A DNA stretch of 64,000 nt, taken from assembly GCA_025667525.1 (NCBI GenBank), contig CM046882.1, positions 19,294,488 to 19,358,487 of the forward strand. Reading direction: 5' to 3'. Both the position numbers and the translations under genes were made by a program. Positions 20,946 to 31,736 of this stretch are shown here, piece by piece. The notes under the pieces were generated by a model. That model was not told where the DNA came from, did not search any database, and saw only the letters and a program-made list of their open reading frames with translations. Positions within the stretch are counted from its first letter, which is position 1. Each line of letters starts with the position of its first letter. This stretch comes from Glebionis coronaria. Its lineage: Eukaryota; Streptophyta; Magnoliopsida; Asterales; Asteraceae.

Positions 20946-21800
20946 AAAAATGAAAGTCGGTGATAGAAATGATGGTGTGAATTTACTGTATTGCCCTTTT
21001 AGGTCGGTTGGGTTAAGTCGGTTACTTTAACTTCCTCACAAAGGTTACAATCGAATCGAATCGAATCGCCAATCAATCGAAAACTAGACCTTCATCATGA
21101 AGGTAGTATTCAGTTGATGATGCTTCGCGCAAATCAACGAATCGCCGCGCTTAAAATAAACCTTCACCAAAACTAGACCAACATCATGCTTACACTGAAT
21201 AAATTTCAAAAACCTCTTTGAGGACTAAATTGTGTGCGTGTTTTTTCGAATTGAAAAGAAGATGTCGTTAGAATAGGGAGTTTCATGGTTGCGTTATTGT
21301 TAGCTTATGATAAAATTGAATCTCTGTTTTATAAAATATTTTATTACAAAATATAACACCGATGCTTAATTTATTTTTAGGCCGAGTAAAAATTATGCTA
21401 ATCTGCTTAATTTATTTTGACACGCATATGAACCCCAAAAATGAATCGAGCCGAGCAAATTCGGTTCGGCTTTCGATTTTGGATGTTTATAGCTCGGTTC
21501 GGATTCTGTTTGGTCTAAAACAGACACTAAATTGGTTCGAACCAGTTAAACAAAACCAAATCGGTTATAACCGGTTCGGTTTCAGTTTTTATACATGTAA
21601 ATCGGTTCAGTTTTTTGTTTGAGTTTTCTAATACATCGGTTCAGTTTTTTGTTTGAGTTTTCTAAAAACTCGGTTTCGGTTTGGTTTTAACGCGATGCTC
21701 AGTCTTGCGTTAAAGAGGGGGGGGGGGGGGGGGCATTGGGTCAAACCCGGACAACAAAATCCAAACTCGGCCAAGACTAATTTATTTTAAAACCACGTAT
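20946..21800. other. 5' flank of SRO-III with CGGTT-rich sequence and G run
   Basis: No gene. Positions 20946-21200 parallel the SRO-II upstream region. Positions 21440-21690 are rich in CGGTTCGGTTT motifs, with a direct repeat of ATCGGTTCAGTTTTTTGTTT at about 21601 and 21634. A run of 17 G residues lies at 21717-21733. Confidence 0.5.
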
Positions 21801-22196
21801 CCAGGGTTGGTCCGAATCGTTCGGTTTGGTTCGAATTGGTCTGGCCTGGTTAATCGAGGCGAGAATCAAACGTGAGGTAAAATGTGGACCAAGGACCAGA
21901 CCAGACCAACATAGATTCGGTCCGATCCGATTATGGTAGGTTTCTCGCAAATGCCAAAAAAAAAAATCATGAATACTCTGACTTTTAATTTTGAATTTTA
22001 TAGGAACAAGGTATATCACTTTGCAAGGTCCTTTTATCCTGGCATGATATCTACAGGTATCCCGCGAACGCGAACGATCTAATACAACCACGGATGATTA
22101 CCATCTGTAAATATTTGATGTTGGGCCAGCTAATGTCATTATATGCCTAAGTAATAGTTTGTACATAGTATTTATGTTATGGGTCGAGTTAATTAT

Positions 22197-22516
22197 TGTT
22201 GGAGCATAGTCTGGCTGGGCTGGTTCAACGACTCTCCTGGGCCGTTCGTCGTCTTCCCGAGTCCTGAGTAATGCTGCAAATAATAAAGAACCGGTTAGAC
22301 GTGGACCCGAGGCCGGAGCCCCGGGGTCCACCTCCGACGGTCAAGTTAGTATCAGGATGATTTATTGTATATGAGGTGTAAGTATGAAGGATAACCTGGT
22401 TTATAATGAGACCCATACCCCTGTTTATATAGGCTTAGGGTTTCTTGTAGGATAAGTAAGGTGTGTGTGGGCCGTGGGCCTGTCGGGCCGAGCCCATTAC
22501 CGACTGTACGTCACCA
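22197..22516 (-). mobile_element. LARD 3' LTR
   Basis: This 320-bp repeat matches 26863-27182. On the minus strand it runs TG...CAACA. About a dozen differences, mostly transitions, separate the two LTRs, so the insertion is not very recent. ATTAT precedes it at 22192-22196. A purine-rich tract (minus strand GACTGGGGGACA) lies just inside at about 22517-22528. Confidence 0.88.
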
Positions 22517-23400
22517 TGTCCCCCAGTCTAGTATGATATGGTCCATGATTATGTTATGCTAGACTCATTCGTGTATCACGCTCACTAAACAACCGCGTGC
22601 GGCTTGGTGCTAGGACATCCTCGTGGGATGTCCGTAACATATGGCTCCACTCGTAATGGGCTATTTTAGCAAAAAGATGATGGTTTGGGTTACGAATAGT
22701 GAGCGTAGCCACTATACGTCATCATGTCCCCCCAGTCTAGTATGCGAGGTTGTCACCAACGTTACTAGACTTTTACACCATATCCGGTATCTGTAAGCGT
22801 ATCCACGACGAAAGAAATGAGAAAACACATATACGTAAGACGGGTGGTTGTGCTCGCATGCTTGGTTTCCCGTTACTTGACGTTAAAAACCCCATAAAAA
22901 GAAAACGTGTTCTATAGCCAGGGTAACACTGGCATTGGCAAGGTATCATTCTTATTCATCTCTTACGTGAGGATGATAAGAAGGTTTTGTGAAGGTGGAG
23001 GTGGAACCCGTATGCTGCATCGTGAACATTTTGAAGGCGTACTTCTTATACCTACTAATGATGCAGCATAGTGCGAATATTGCATTCGGCTTAAGGTAAA
23101 CAGAAGACGTACTTCTGTGATAAGGTGAGGCAGATGTTACATCCGTCTTACGGCCACGACATTTTGATAACTACTTCGAAATTTTTTTCATGGTTTTTCC
23201 TAGATTAAACGTAGTTGATCAGGCTTCATCTAATTAAGTACAAACGATATAAATTTTAAAGAAATCACTTCGTGGCCGAGCAAAGTAATTTGTCGCGGAA
23301 GACTTACTTCTGTAACAAAGATATGAACCAACAGAAGACGTACTTCTGTGGCAGAATGAGCCAGTGGAAGACATACTTCCACAGCAAAAGATAACGATGC
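22517..23400. other. LARD interior, 3' part
   Basis: Non-coding. The junction string CATGTCCCCCAGTCTAGTATG beside the LTR is repeated at about 22725-22746 with ATACGTCAT before it, so LTR-end plus polypurine sequence is duplicated internally. Isolated palindromes like those of the main array occur at 23100-23118 and 23331-23349 (ACAGAAG-ACGTA-CTTCTGT) and at 23364-23382. Confidence 0.6.
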
Positions 23401-24827
23401 GTCGTGGAAGAATACTTCCACGGCAAAAATAATGAGCACGTGGAAGGGATACTTCCACGGCGAAGATAAGAAGCACGTGGAAGAGATACTCCCACGGCGA
23501 AGATAAAAAGCACGTGGAAGAATACTTCCACGACGAAAATAATGAGCACGTGGAAGAGATACTCCCACAGCGAAGATAAGAAGCACGTGGAAGAATACTT
23601 CCATGGCGAACGAGCACGTGGAAGAATACTTCCACGGCGAAAATAATGAGCATGTGGAAGAGATACTTCGACGGCGAAGATAAGAAGCACGTGGAAGAAT
23701 ACTTCCACGACGAACGAGCACGTGGAAGAATACTTCCACGGCGAACGAGCACGTGGAAGAATACTTCCACGGCGAAAATAATGAGCACGTGGAAGAGATA
23801 CTTCCACGGCGAAGATAAGGAGCACGTGGAAGAGATACTTCCACGGCGAAGATAATAAGCACGTGGAAGAATACTTCCACGACGAAAATAATGAGCACGT
23901 GGAAGTGATACTCCCACGGCGAAGATAAGAAGCAAGTGGAAGAATACTTCCACGACGAACGAGCACGTGGAAGAATACTTCCACGGCGAAAATAATGAGC
24001 ACGTGGAAGAGATACTTCCACGGCGAAGATAATGAGCACGTGGAAGAGATACTTCCACGGCGAAGATAAGAAGCACGTGGAAGAATACTTCCACGGCGAA
24101 GATAATAAGCACGGGGAAGAGATACTTCCACGGCGAAGATAATAAGCACGTGGAAGAGATACTTCCACGACAAATATAATAAGCACGTGGAAGAATACTT
24201 CCACGGCGAAAATAATGAGCACGTGGAAGAGATACTTCCACCAGATAATAAGCACGTGGAAGAATACTTCCACGGCGAAGATAACGAGCACGTGAAAGAA
24301 TACTTCCACGGCGAAGTTAATAAGCACGTGGAAGAGATACTTTCACGGCGAAGATAATAAGCACGTGGAAGAGATACTTCCACGGCGAAGATAAGAAGCA
24401 CGTGGAAGAGATACTTCCACGGCGAAGATAAGAAGCACGTGGAAGAGATAATTCCACGGCGAAGATAATATGCACGTGGAAGAGATACTTCCACGGCGAA
24501 GATAAGAAGCACATGGAAGAATACTTCCACGGAGAAGATAACGAGCACGTGGAAGAATACTTCCACGGCGAAGTTAATAAGCACGTGGAAGAGATACTTC
24601 CACGACGAAGATAATAAGCACGTAGAAGAGATACTTCCACGGCGAAGATAAAAAAGCACGTGGAAAAGATACTTCCACGGCGAAGATAAGAAGCACGTGG
24701 AAGAATACTTCCACGGCGAAGATAATGAGCACGTGGAAGAATACTTCCACGGCGAAGATAAGAAGCACGTGGAAGAATACTTCCACGGCGAAGATAACGA
24801 GCACGTGGAAGAATACTTCCACGGCGC
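23401..24827. repeat. Array of about 40 tandem short palindromes
   Basis: Units of 29-39 bp (mostly 35-38) have the pattern GCACGTGGAAG-AATA or AGATA-CTTCCACGGCGAAGATAA. Within each unit CGTGGAAG and CTTCCACG form an 8-bp stem with a 4- or 5-base loop, and nearly every unit begins with the G-box hexamer CACGTG. I count about 40 units by eye. Short- and long-loop units, and linkers ending GAAC, GAAGATAAGAA or GAAAATAATGA, follow semi-regular orders that suggest larger repeats of about 100 bp. Long minus-strand frames across the array (up to 567 codons) exist only because the repeat lacks stops; they show no protein-like composition. Confidence 0.92.
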
Positions 24828-24837
24828 ATGAATAGGC

Positions 24838-25007
24838 CAGGGGAAGAGGTACTTCCGTGGCAAAGGCATAAGCCAATGGAAGAAATACTTCCATGGCGCA
24901 GAAACAAGCGCGCGAAAGGAGTCCTTCCGCGGCGAAAGAATAAGCCAATGGAAGAGATCCTTCCATTGCGCATGAATAAACCGGCAGAAGGCGGACTTCT
25001 GCGGCAA
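24838..25007. repeat. Diverged palindromic units beside the array
   Basis: Five further units differ in sequence yet mostly keep the stem: ATGGAAG/CTTCCAT (24876-24894), GCGAAAGG/CCTTCCGC with one mismatch that is G:U in the minus-strand RNA (24912-24930), CAATGGAAG/CTTCCATTG (24946-24968) and GCAGAAG/CTTCTGC (24984-25002). The unit at 24841 (GGGAAG/CTTCCG) is weaker. Confidence 0.8.
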
Positions 25008-26840
25008 AGGAATATATCCAAAGATATTTGTGTGACGTGCACATAAATAGTGGTATTAGTATACCCTAGTAGCCCCCCAAGTTTAATGGTGCTACACTCG
25101 ATTAGGAGTATTAAACTTAATCAAGTATTTCAAAAAATTACGGTCGTGTAGACCAACGTGAATGGATGTACCATAGCCACGTACGAAAGATAGAAATTAG
25201 GTTCGAACGTGCAAACCAACGCGGATGGGTCTTGCCATAACCGCAAATTTCCACATAGTATAAGACGTATCTTAACTAACTTATTGGATGAGCTATGCCA
25301 TTACGTGCGGCGTACCGCTACTACCATAAGGACGGTCAAAGTTTTGACAAAGATGTTGTTAGACGTGCACAGTGTGTCTTTTGGAAGTCCATCATGAGTC
25401 ATGTGGTTTGCGTAACTTACTACAACGTCTTGATAGCAAGGTGTCTAACAAGGATACATGATCCGTGGTCGTTGGGTTTGCAACCCTCTTATACGACAAG
25501 TTGAATTATTAGGTTCACTCAATCCTCTTATTCCGCTTGGGAACGATGTGTACATGTACGCCCGTAGGCAGAAGATATCCGAGTGTACGGACTAGCACGG
25601 ATGATAAACATGACCGCGAATGATAAACATATTATTTTAAAAAAATATATGTAATATATCTTACCGATTTAAAAGATATATATAATAAAAAATATCGGAA
25701 TATATCCTAAATACTATCTTGTAGTAATTTTTATGATATGCGTAATATCCGTTATTAATATAAAAAATATATCCAAACATGCGGATTAATATGGAAGACA
25801 CGGCTCATAACCGCAATGAAAAATAAAATATAATCGAACATACAGACGAGCACGGTTGGACATACCATGACCGCGAATAAAAAATAAAATAATTGCTGAA
25901 TGTGCAGATATAGGTACCACGACCGCGGAAAAAGAGATCGGGTCGAGACACGATATTATTAGGTCGGACGCGGCTTACACTGGAGAATATAATAATCAAA
26001 TTAAGAGATATATATAATATATCTTTTCTGAACGTAATATCTTTTATTAACATAAAAAATACTAATAATATTTCTAGAAGATATAGTCAATATCTTCTGT
26101 CAATTTTAAAAATATACATAATATTTTTTTTTATAAAAAATATATTGACAAAATATTGTCAATAATTAAAAAGATATCAATAGTATCTTTTATTAAAATA
26201 CAAAATATATGTGAGATTGCGAAATATTAGGGAAGGACGGACCTGTAACCTCGGTTTAAAAAATAAAACATTTATTTGAATATTTAGACGAGCGCGACTA
26301 GATATACCATAACCGCAGATAAAAAATAAAATAAAATATGTCTGGACGTACGAAGTATCGCGAACGGACGATATATGATATTGAAGAATATTTTTTTAAA
26401 AATGGTAGACATCTTTTTTGCGTACTTATTGCAAATATCTCTAAAACATACATGGCTTCTTATTAACGCATAAGATAGCTTAACAACATATTAGGTGCAA
26501 ATAATATTTTCATATGCGAAAACTTGATCGACGCACAGAGCTTCGATTTTCCCTTTATAGTTGTCGTTGACAACTTAAAATATCACCCACTGATGCATAC
26601 ATATCCATATGTTTATAATATTTAAACAATATTACGTAGTAATATTAATGCTAGAATACGGAAAAAAGAATGCATAGTAACCATCAGGCACAGTTGTGGT
26701 TGACAACTTAGGATGCATGTCATCGCAATTTAAATAAATTAATATCATAAAAAACAAAAAACGAAAGTTAGGAATTACCGATATTCGGATCGACTTTCTG
26801 TTTTTTGGTATCATGAGACCACGAAGCGAGTTTTAGTTAG
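25008..26840. repeat. LARD interior, 5' part with a second degenerate repeat
   Basis: Non-coding. A loose repeat recurs at about 25145, 25210, 25560, 25790, 25840, 25900 and 26285. It is built on GACGAGCACGGNTGGACATACC followed by ATGACCGCGAATAAAAAATAAAATA. No coding frame or polymerase motif is present. Confidence 0.5.
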
Positions 26841-26859
26841 GGTCCCACGGATGGCGCCA
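26841..26859 (-). other. Primer-binding site of the LARD
   Basis: The minus strand reads TGGCGCCATCCGTGGGACC, three bases inside the 5' LTR. It begins TGG as required to pair with the CCA end of a tRNA. The exact tRNA was not determined. Confidence 0.75.
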
Positions 26860-26862
26860 ACT

Positions 26863-27182
26863 TGTTGGAGCATAGTCTGGCTGGGCCGGTTCGACGACTC
26901 TTCTGGGTTGTTCGTCGTCTTCTCAAGTCCTGAGTAATGCTGCAAACAATAAAGAACCGGTTAGACGTGGACCCGAGGCCGGAGCCCCGGGGTCCACCTC
27001 CGACGGTCAAGTTAGTATCAGGATGATATATTGTATATGAGGTGTAAGTATGAAGGATAACCTGGTTTATAATGAGACCCATACCCCTGTTTATATAGGC
27101 TTAGGGTTTCTTGTAGGATAAGTAAGGTGTGTGTGGGTCGTGGGCCTGTCGGGCCGAGCCCATTACCGACTGTACGTCAACA
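26863..27182 (-). mobile_element. LARD 5' LTR
   Basis: 320 bp matching 22197-22516, ending CAACA on the plus strand before the ATTAT duplication at 27183-27187. Confidence 0.88.
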
Positions 27183-27187
27183 ATTAT

Positions 27188-28283
27188 TGTAATAGGCCAA
27201 CATGGGTAAAAACTGTTATACCAAACATCCATGTAGTTGCCAGTTATTAGCAGTTAGAGATAGTTAAGTTTGTTGACATTTAGAAACGTTTAGGAATGAA
27301 CCGTTGTGTTGGTTCATGTGTAACTGTCACATTTCTTAGGATAGTATAAATATGTGTCAATAGTGTCTGCAAACAAATCAATTCATTCCAATATAATAAA
27401 GTCAATTGTTTGCAAATCCCGTTCTTATTTTATTCATAGTTCTTACCACGCTTTTGTTAGGGATGATTTGCACACTCCTTAAATTGATTAGCACACTTAA
27501 AATGTGTGTATCTTGACACATATACCCTTAAATCATTTTTAGTGATGTTTACCTCCCTACAACCCTGATTACTAGATGTAGAATACTCGATCATGATGAA
27601 CACACACACAAGAAGAATACCAGGGTTGGTCCGAATCGTTTCGTTTGGTTCGAATTGGTCTGGCCTGGTTAATCGAGGCGAGAATCAAACGTGAGGTAAA
27701 ATGTGGACCAAGGACCAGACCAGACCAACATAGATTTGGTCCGATCCGATTATGGTCGGTTTCTCGCAAATGCAAAAAAAATCATGAATACTCTGACTTT
27801 TAATTTTGAATTTTATAGGAACGAGGTATATCACTTTGCAAGGTCCTTTTATCCTGGCATGATATCTACAGGTATCCCGCGAACGCGAACGATCTAATAC
27901 AACCACGAATGATTACCATCTGTAAATATTTGATGTTGGGCCAGCTAATGTCATTATATGCCTAAGTAATAGTTTGTACATAGTATTTATGTTATGGGTC
28001 GAGTTAATTATTGTAATGGGCCAACATGGGTAAAAACTGTTATACCAAACATCCATGTAGTTGCCAGTTATTTGCAGTTAGAGATAGTTAAGTTTGTTGA
28101 CAGTTAGAAACGTTTAGGAATGAACCGTTGTGTTGGTTCATGTGTAACTGTCACATCTCTTAGGATAGTATAAATATGTGTCAATAGTGTCTACAAACAA
28201 ATCAATTCATTCCAATATAATAAAGTCAATTGTTTGCAAATCCCTTTCTTATTATATTCATAGTTCTTACCACGCTTTTGTTT
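27188..28283. other. Duplicated non-coding flank
   Basis: No gene. It carries the right half of tandem copy 1 and the left half of copy 2. A TATA-like AGTATAAATATG (27345 and 28168) and nearby AATAAAGTCAA suggest part of an old LTR beginning TGTTGGGCC at about 22122/27934, but its end and target duplication could not be fixed. Confidence 0.4.
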
Positions 28284-28707
28284 GGGATGATTTGCACACT
28301 CCTTAAATTGATTGACACGCTTTTGTTGATGGTGAATCTCGATCATGATGAACACACACACAAGCAGAATACTATCGACAGAAAAGTTAATCGACACCCC
28401 AAGGTAAATCCCTAATCTTACGATTAGTTTATTGAAAGAATGCGTACTTGGTTTGTTCCCCCTCACCTCCCTTTATAGAGATGAGGGGGAACCGACTATT
28501 ACAAGTCCTACGGGTCGGGTTGGGCTTAGACATTGCCAACCGACCTTTATTCTTAGTTATTAGGATATTAGGTTATTCGACACTATCCCTAGACACGACT
28601 TAGGAGATATAAAGACTAAACATAACAACCTTTATAGGGGTAAAGATGTCAGGACACTCTAATTTTGAGTGTGTCAATCAATTTGTAGAGTGTGCAAATC
28701 ACCTCTC
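28284..28707. mobile_element. Mutator-like MITE
   Basis: The inverted ends are GGGATGATTTGCACACTCC on the left and the inverse complement of GAGAGGTGATTTGCACACTC on the right. Similarity continues through AAATTGATTGACACRC, about 35 bp. The 9-bp repeat CTTTTGTTT flanks it (28275-28283, 28708-28716). A truncated copy of the left end also occurs at about 27468 in tandem copy 1, so the MITE predates that duplication. Interior frames look accidental. Confidence 0.75.
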
Positions 28708-28716
28708 CTTTTGTTT

Positions 28717-29301
28717 ACATCCCAATCAAATCATGGTGAATCTCAACTATGTTCTTGACCACAATCGGCTTGGCTATGATCCTGTACAACATTTGACTCT
28801 TGCTTGTAATGGCCAGTAGATTCTTAAAGTACCCGAGTCAAAAAGATATCCAGCTCTTTAATAGGCTTGGATAACTTGCATTGGTCCTTGGAGGCCAAAT
28901 TCATAAACTAATAAATGTTTATATCCTCCCATCAACAATAATGTACAGTATATCAGTACCAACTTTTCTAGCAATAAGTATAACATATATCCTGTTACAA
29001 TTATATCAGGTAGAATGTTGTTTTTAGTTAACCCATGGCCATGCTGATTTTTATAAGCAGCAAGTTAAGTCTTTGTTTAAAAATCTTTCTAGCAGACAAT
29101 ATATATAGTACAGTGAGCTCTTTTAACTTGTATCTCCGTTTCTCTTTTCTTACACAAACATTTGGAGGACAACCAATTTAAAATCAATTTATTCCATGTC
29201 AAAAGTACTTTGTAAAATACTTGGTAATATTTATTTTCCATTGCCATTCTAATATATTTCTTTTGTATTTGAATCATCTATAGATTGCAGGATGACAGAC
29301 T
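28717..29301. repeat. Segmental duplication flank (matches 1265-1800)
   Basis: From 28873 the sequence follows 1265-1540 and then 1745-1800 (ATTGCCATTCTAATAT... TTTGAATCATC). It ends at the LTR array insertion site. The Stowaway-like piece at 1530-1720 has no counterpart here. Confidence 0.65.
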
Positions 29302-31736
29302 TGTAAAATCCTAATTTTTACAGAAATTAATAATGGATACGTCAAGTATGAAAGTGGAATAAATAGAAAGTACCACTTTAACGGGGCCAATATATAATTA
29401 GTTGGGACTTGATATGAAATAAGATATAACTAATTTGGATAAGTATTGCAAGGCATTTTGACTACAAGGGTTTATAGGGTAGAGTTGTGAAAGCTGGTGG
29501 AAATTACCAAAATACCCATGGCGCTTATTTTTTTTAGTTATTATAAAGTCGGTCCAGGGAGATATATACTCCCACCTCCTTCCCACGTTCCAGAAAAGAA
29601 TAGAAGAAAAGAGCAGGACAAACTTTCTTCAAAATGCAGAATTCTTTGATTTCTAGTAATAACTCTCTCAAAGATTTAATCAAGAAGCAAAAGGTTTACC
29701 ATCGCAGGAAGAATCAAGAACTCCAAAAGGTTATTAAAACTTTCCTGAATTTCCCCAAATTTCAATTAAGTGGTTAATTAATATTTAATCATTATGAGTT
29801 ACGGGTAGTACGGGGTTATGATTATTAAGTGTTTTATATGATATATGTGAGGAATTCATGAAGTATGTGTTATAATGATTCGAATGATGTATGGTGGTCA
29901 TGATGGAATTATGTTAATCATCATGCTAATATGTTTATGAGGTATTTTTATGAATTGTGAGTTGAACCAAACACCCTCTTAATAAAATTAGGCGCTATGT
30001 GATATTAGGGAATTTTCTGAATTTGTTGGTCATATTAGAACTATCATATAAAATAGATCATAGCTCGGATTGAAGCATGATATGAGTTTTCGAAAACCAC
30101 CAAGTGTGTACTTTAGTTATAGGTAAAAAGCATTGGCTAATTCAGAGGTAAAATGGGTCAAAAATGAGTTTTACTACAGATTGACAGATTCAAAAAAGTG
30201 CAGCGAACATACTTTTAAAAATTCATATAAAATCAACCGCAACTCCGTTTGAATCATGCCATACCTTTTCGGAAAGCCAAAAGATTATACTTCCATGTAA
30301 AATTATCCTCATGATCTGATTCAGTAGTCAAGTCAGTCAGAATGAGGCATTTGCAGGCTGCTGCAGAATCGCAAACAATGTTTTGTCAAGTGTTTTAATG
30401 ATTTGGACCTGATATGACGTTTTTGAAAGTTCCGGGTGATTTTTCATATTATAACATATATTCTCAGCCTATGTGGGTATGATTTATGGTATGCAAGTAT
30501 AAAGTGGTATGACTTGGTTAGCTTAGCTTGTTATGTTTGCTGTGACTTTTTATAGCTAGTTCATGAGTTCTTAGCCGTGTTCATATTCTTAATTACTAGT
30601 TTTCCATGTCATGTGTATGTGTTAGATATGTGTTAATATCTTTCACGTGCATCTATCATGATTTAGGTGGTGGAAGTATGATCATGGATCGTTAGCTTGC
30701 ATTATATGGCCCAGGTGAGTAACGTAGTGTAAAAAAACAAGTATTTGAATTATCTTCCATGAAATCATGATCATGCTATTTATATTTCCTATGTTAATGT
30801 TATGCAAGGTTCTAAGTTTATATACTCGTTTCTATTCCTTTATGTTACAAGTGTGCATGTTGATTATTACCCAAGTTATCGATTATATATAAGTTATCTT
30901 ACTCATAATGACATGAATGGTCGTATTATCTTGTCAAGAATTCATGTTGACCAGTGAGATCTTGTAGTTAGTTCACGTTGACCCTAGTGTCCACACGCTC
31001 ATGGAAAGTAGTTACGCTGACTCGAGTGGTCTTGAATAATGTCTAGTAATCATGAAGACCTGAATGGTTATAGTACGCATGAAAGTAATCACGTTGACCC
31101 GAATGGTCATAGTACCATGTCAAGGACTCATGTTGACTCGAATGGTCAAATTGCCATGTCAAGGAGCCATGTTGACTCGAATGGTCATATTTCCATGTCA
31201 AGGACTCATGTTGACTCGAATGGTCATATTGCCATGTCACGGACTCATGTTGACTCGAGTGGTCATATTATCATGTTTTATGTTGGACATGTGGATCATA
31301 TTTCATATTATGTGCTTAATGGAGCTTATGTTCCATATATGGAATTCACGTCATCCTATATGGGGTACATGTCCTTAGCAAGCACTCACGATCATGCCAC
31401 GACCTAAGTTCTAAGTTCAAGCGAAGTAACATTTTTTACACGTTTATCGTTTCATGAGTTTAGTTTATACTTCGTTTATTCACTAAGCTTATTGCTTACC
31501 CGTTACTTCATTACATGTTTTATAGGTGATCATATTATGCTAAGGCTATGGGGGGGGGGGGGGGGGGGCAAGGACACGTGCGAGTTAGCTATCGGTGGTG
31601 CTCTAAAGTAATGAGCAATTCTCTAACCCATTCTCTTGATATGACTAGTTACGCCCAAATTCATTTTGAGTTGTCACACCAAAAAAAAATAAAAAAAAAT
31701 TACGAACTTTTTAAGCTGGTTTTTCGGGCGTTTCCA
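29302..31736 (+). mobile_element. Array LTR 1
   Basis: 2435 bp, TGTAAAATCC...GCGTTTCCA. Its first ~470 bp carry over a dozen differences from LTR2-4 (for example GCAAGGCAT for GCAGGGCAT, and GTCGGTCCAGGGAGATA for GTCGTTCCAGGGAGGTA), whereas the rest is nearly identical to LTR2 and LTR3. It contains a run of 19 G at 31550-31568. Confidence 0.9.
31039..31407 (+). repeat. 39-bp minisatellite within the LTR (also at 36998, 42955, 48913)
   Basis: Units of 39 bp, pattern ACTCATGTTGACTCGAATGG followed by TCATATTGCCATGTCAAGG, repeat about five times with worn units further upstream to about 30920. Because 39 is a multiple of three, a 122-codon frame reads through it as repeated SRTHVDSNGHIAM. No conserved domain is visible and the frame lies inside an LTR, so translation is not supported. 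The copy at 48913 has extra substitutions. Confidence 0.7.

Larger units (their letters stand above)
22197..27182 (-). mobile_element. Non-autonomous LTR retrotransposon (LARD), 4986 bp
   Basis: Two 320-bp LTRs bound a 4.3-kb interior without gag or pol. The target duplication ATTAT is present at 22192-22196 and 27183-27187, and the uninterrupted site GAGTTA-ATTAT-TGTAAT is preserved at 28001-28016. The primer site lies next to the high-coordinate LTR and the polypurine tract next to the low-coordinate LTR, so transcription runs on the minus strand. The TGGCGCC-type primer site and the internal tandem repeats recall the Tat branch of Ty3/Gypsy; that placement is inference. Confidence 0.88.
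21801..28372 (+). repeat. Tandem duplication of a ~0.8-kb block, first copy split by a LARD
   Basis: Copy 1 (21801-22196 plus 27183-27620) and copy 2 (27621-28372) begin with CCAGGGTTGGTCCGAATCG and run in parallel to AAGMAGAATAC. Copy 2 is uninterrupted at the site where copy 1 holds the 5-kb LTR element, so the insertion is younger than the duplication or was not copied. Parts also match 1140-1255. Copy 1 contains about 80 bp near 27500 that copy 2 lacks. Confidence 0.8.

Noticed and set aside
23401..24827. CRISPR-like look of the regularly spaced repeats
   Set aside because: The sequences between stems are not unique spacers but the same few linkers repeated, and the context is a plant LTR element.
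23230..25044. Very long minus-strand open frames (up to 567 codons) across the palindrome array
   Set aside because: They appear in all three phases of the same strand and consist only of the translated repeat. The repeat unit simply lacks stop codons; unit lengths vary without regard to codon phase.
27934..28262. A solo LTR beginning TGTTGGGCC in the duplicated flank
   Set aside because: TATA-like and polyadenylation-like strings are present, but no matching 5-bp duplication or sharp right end could be found, so it is only mentioned as a possibility.
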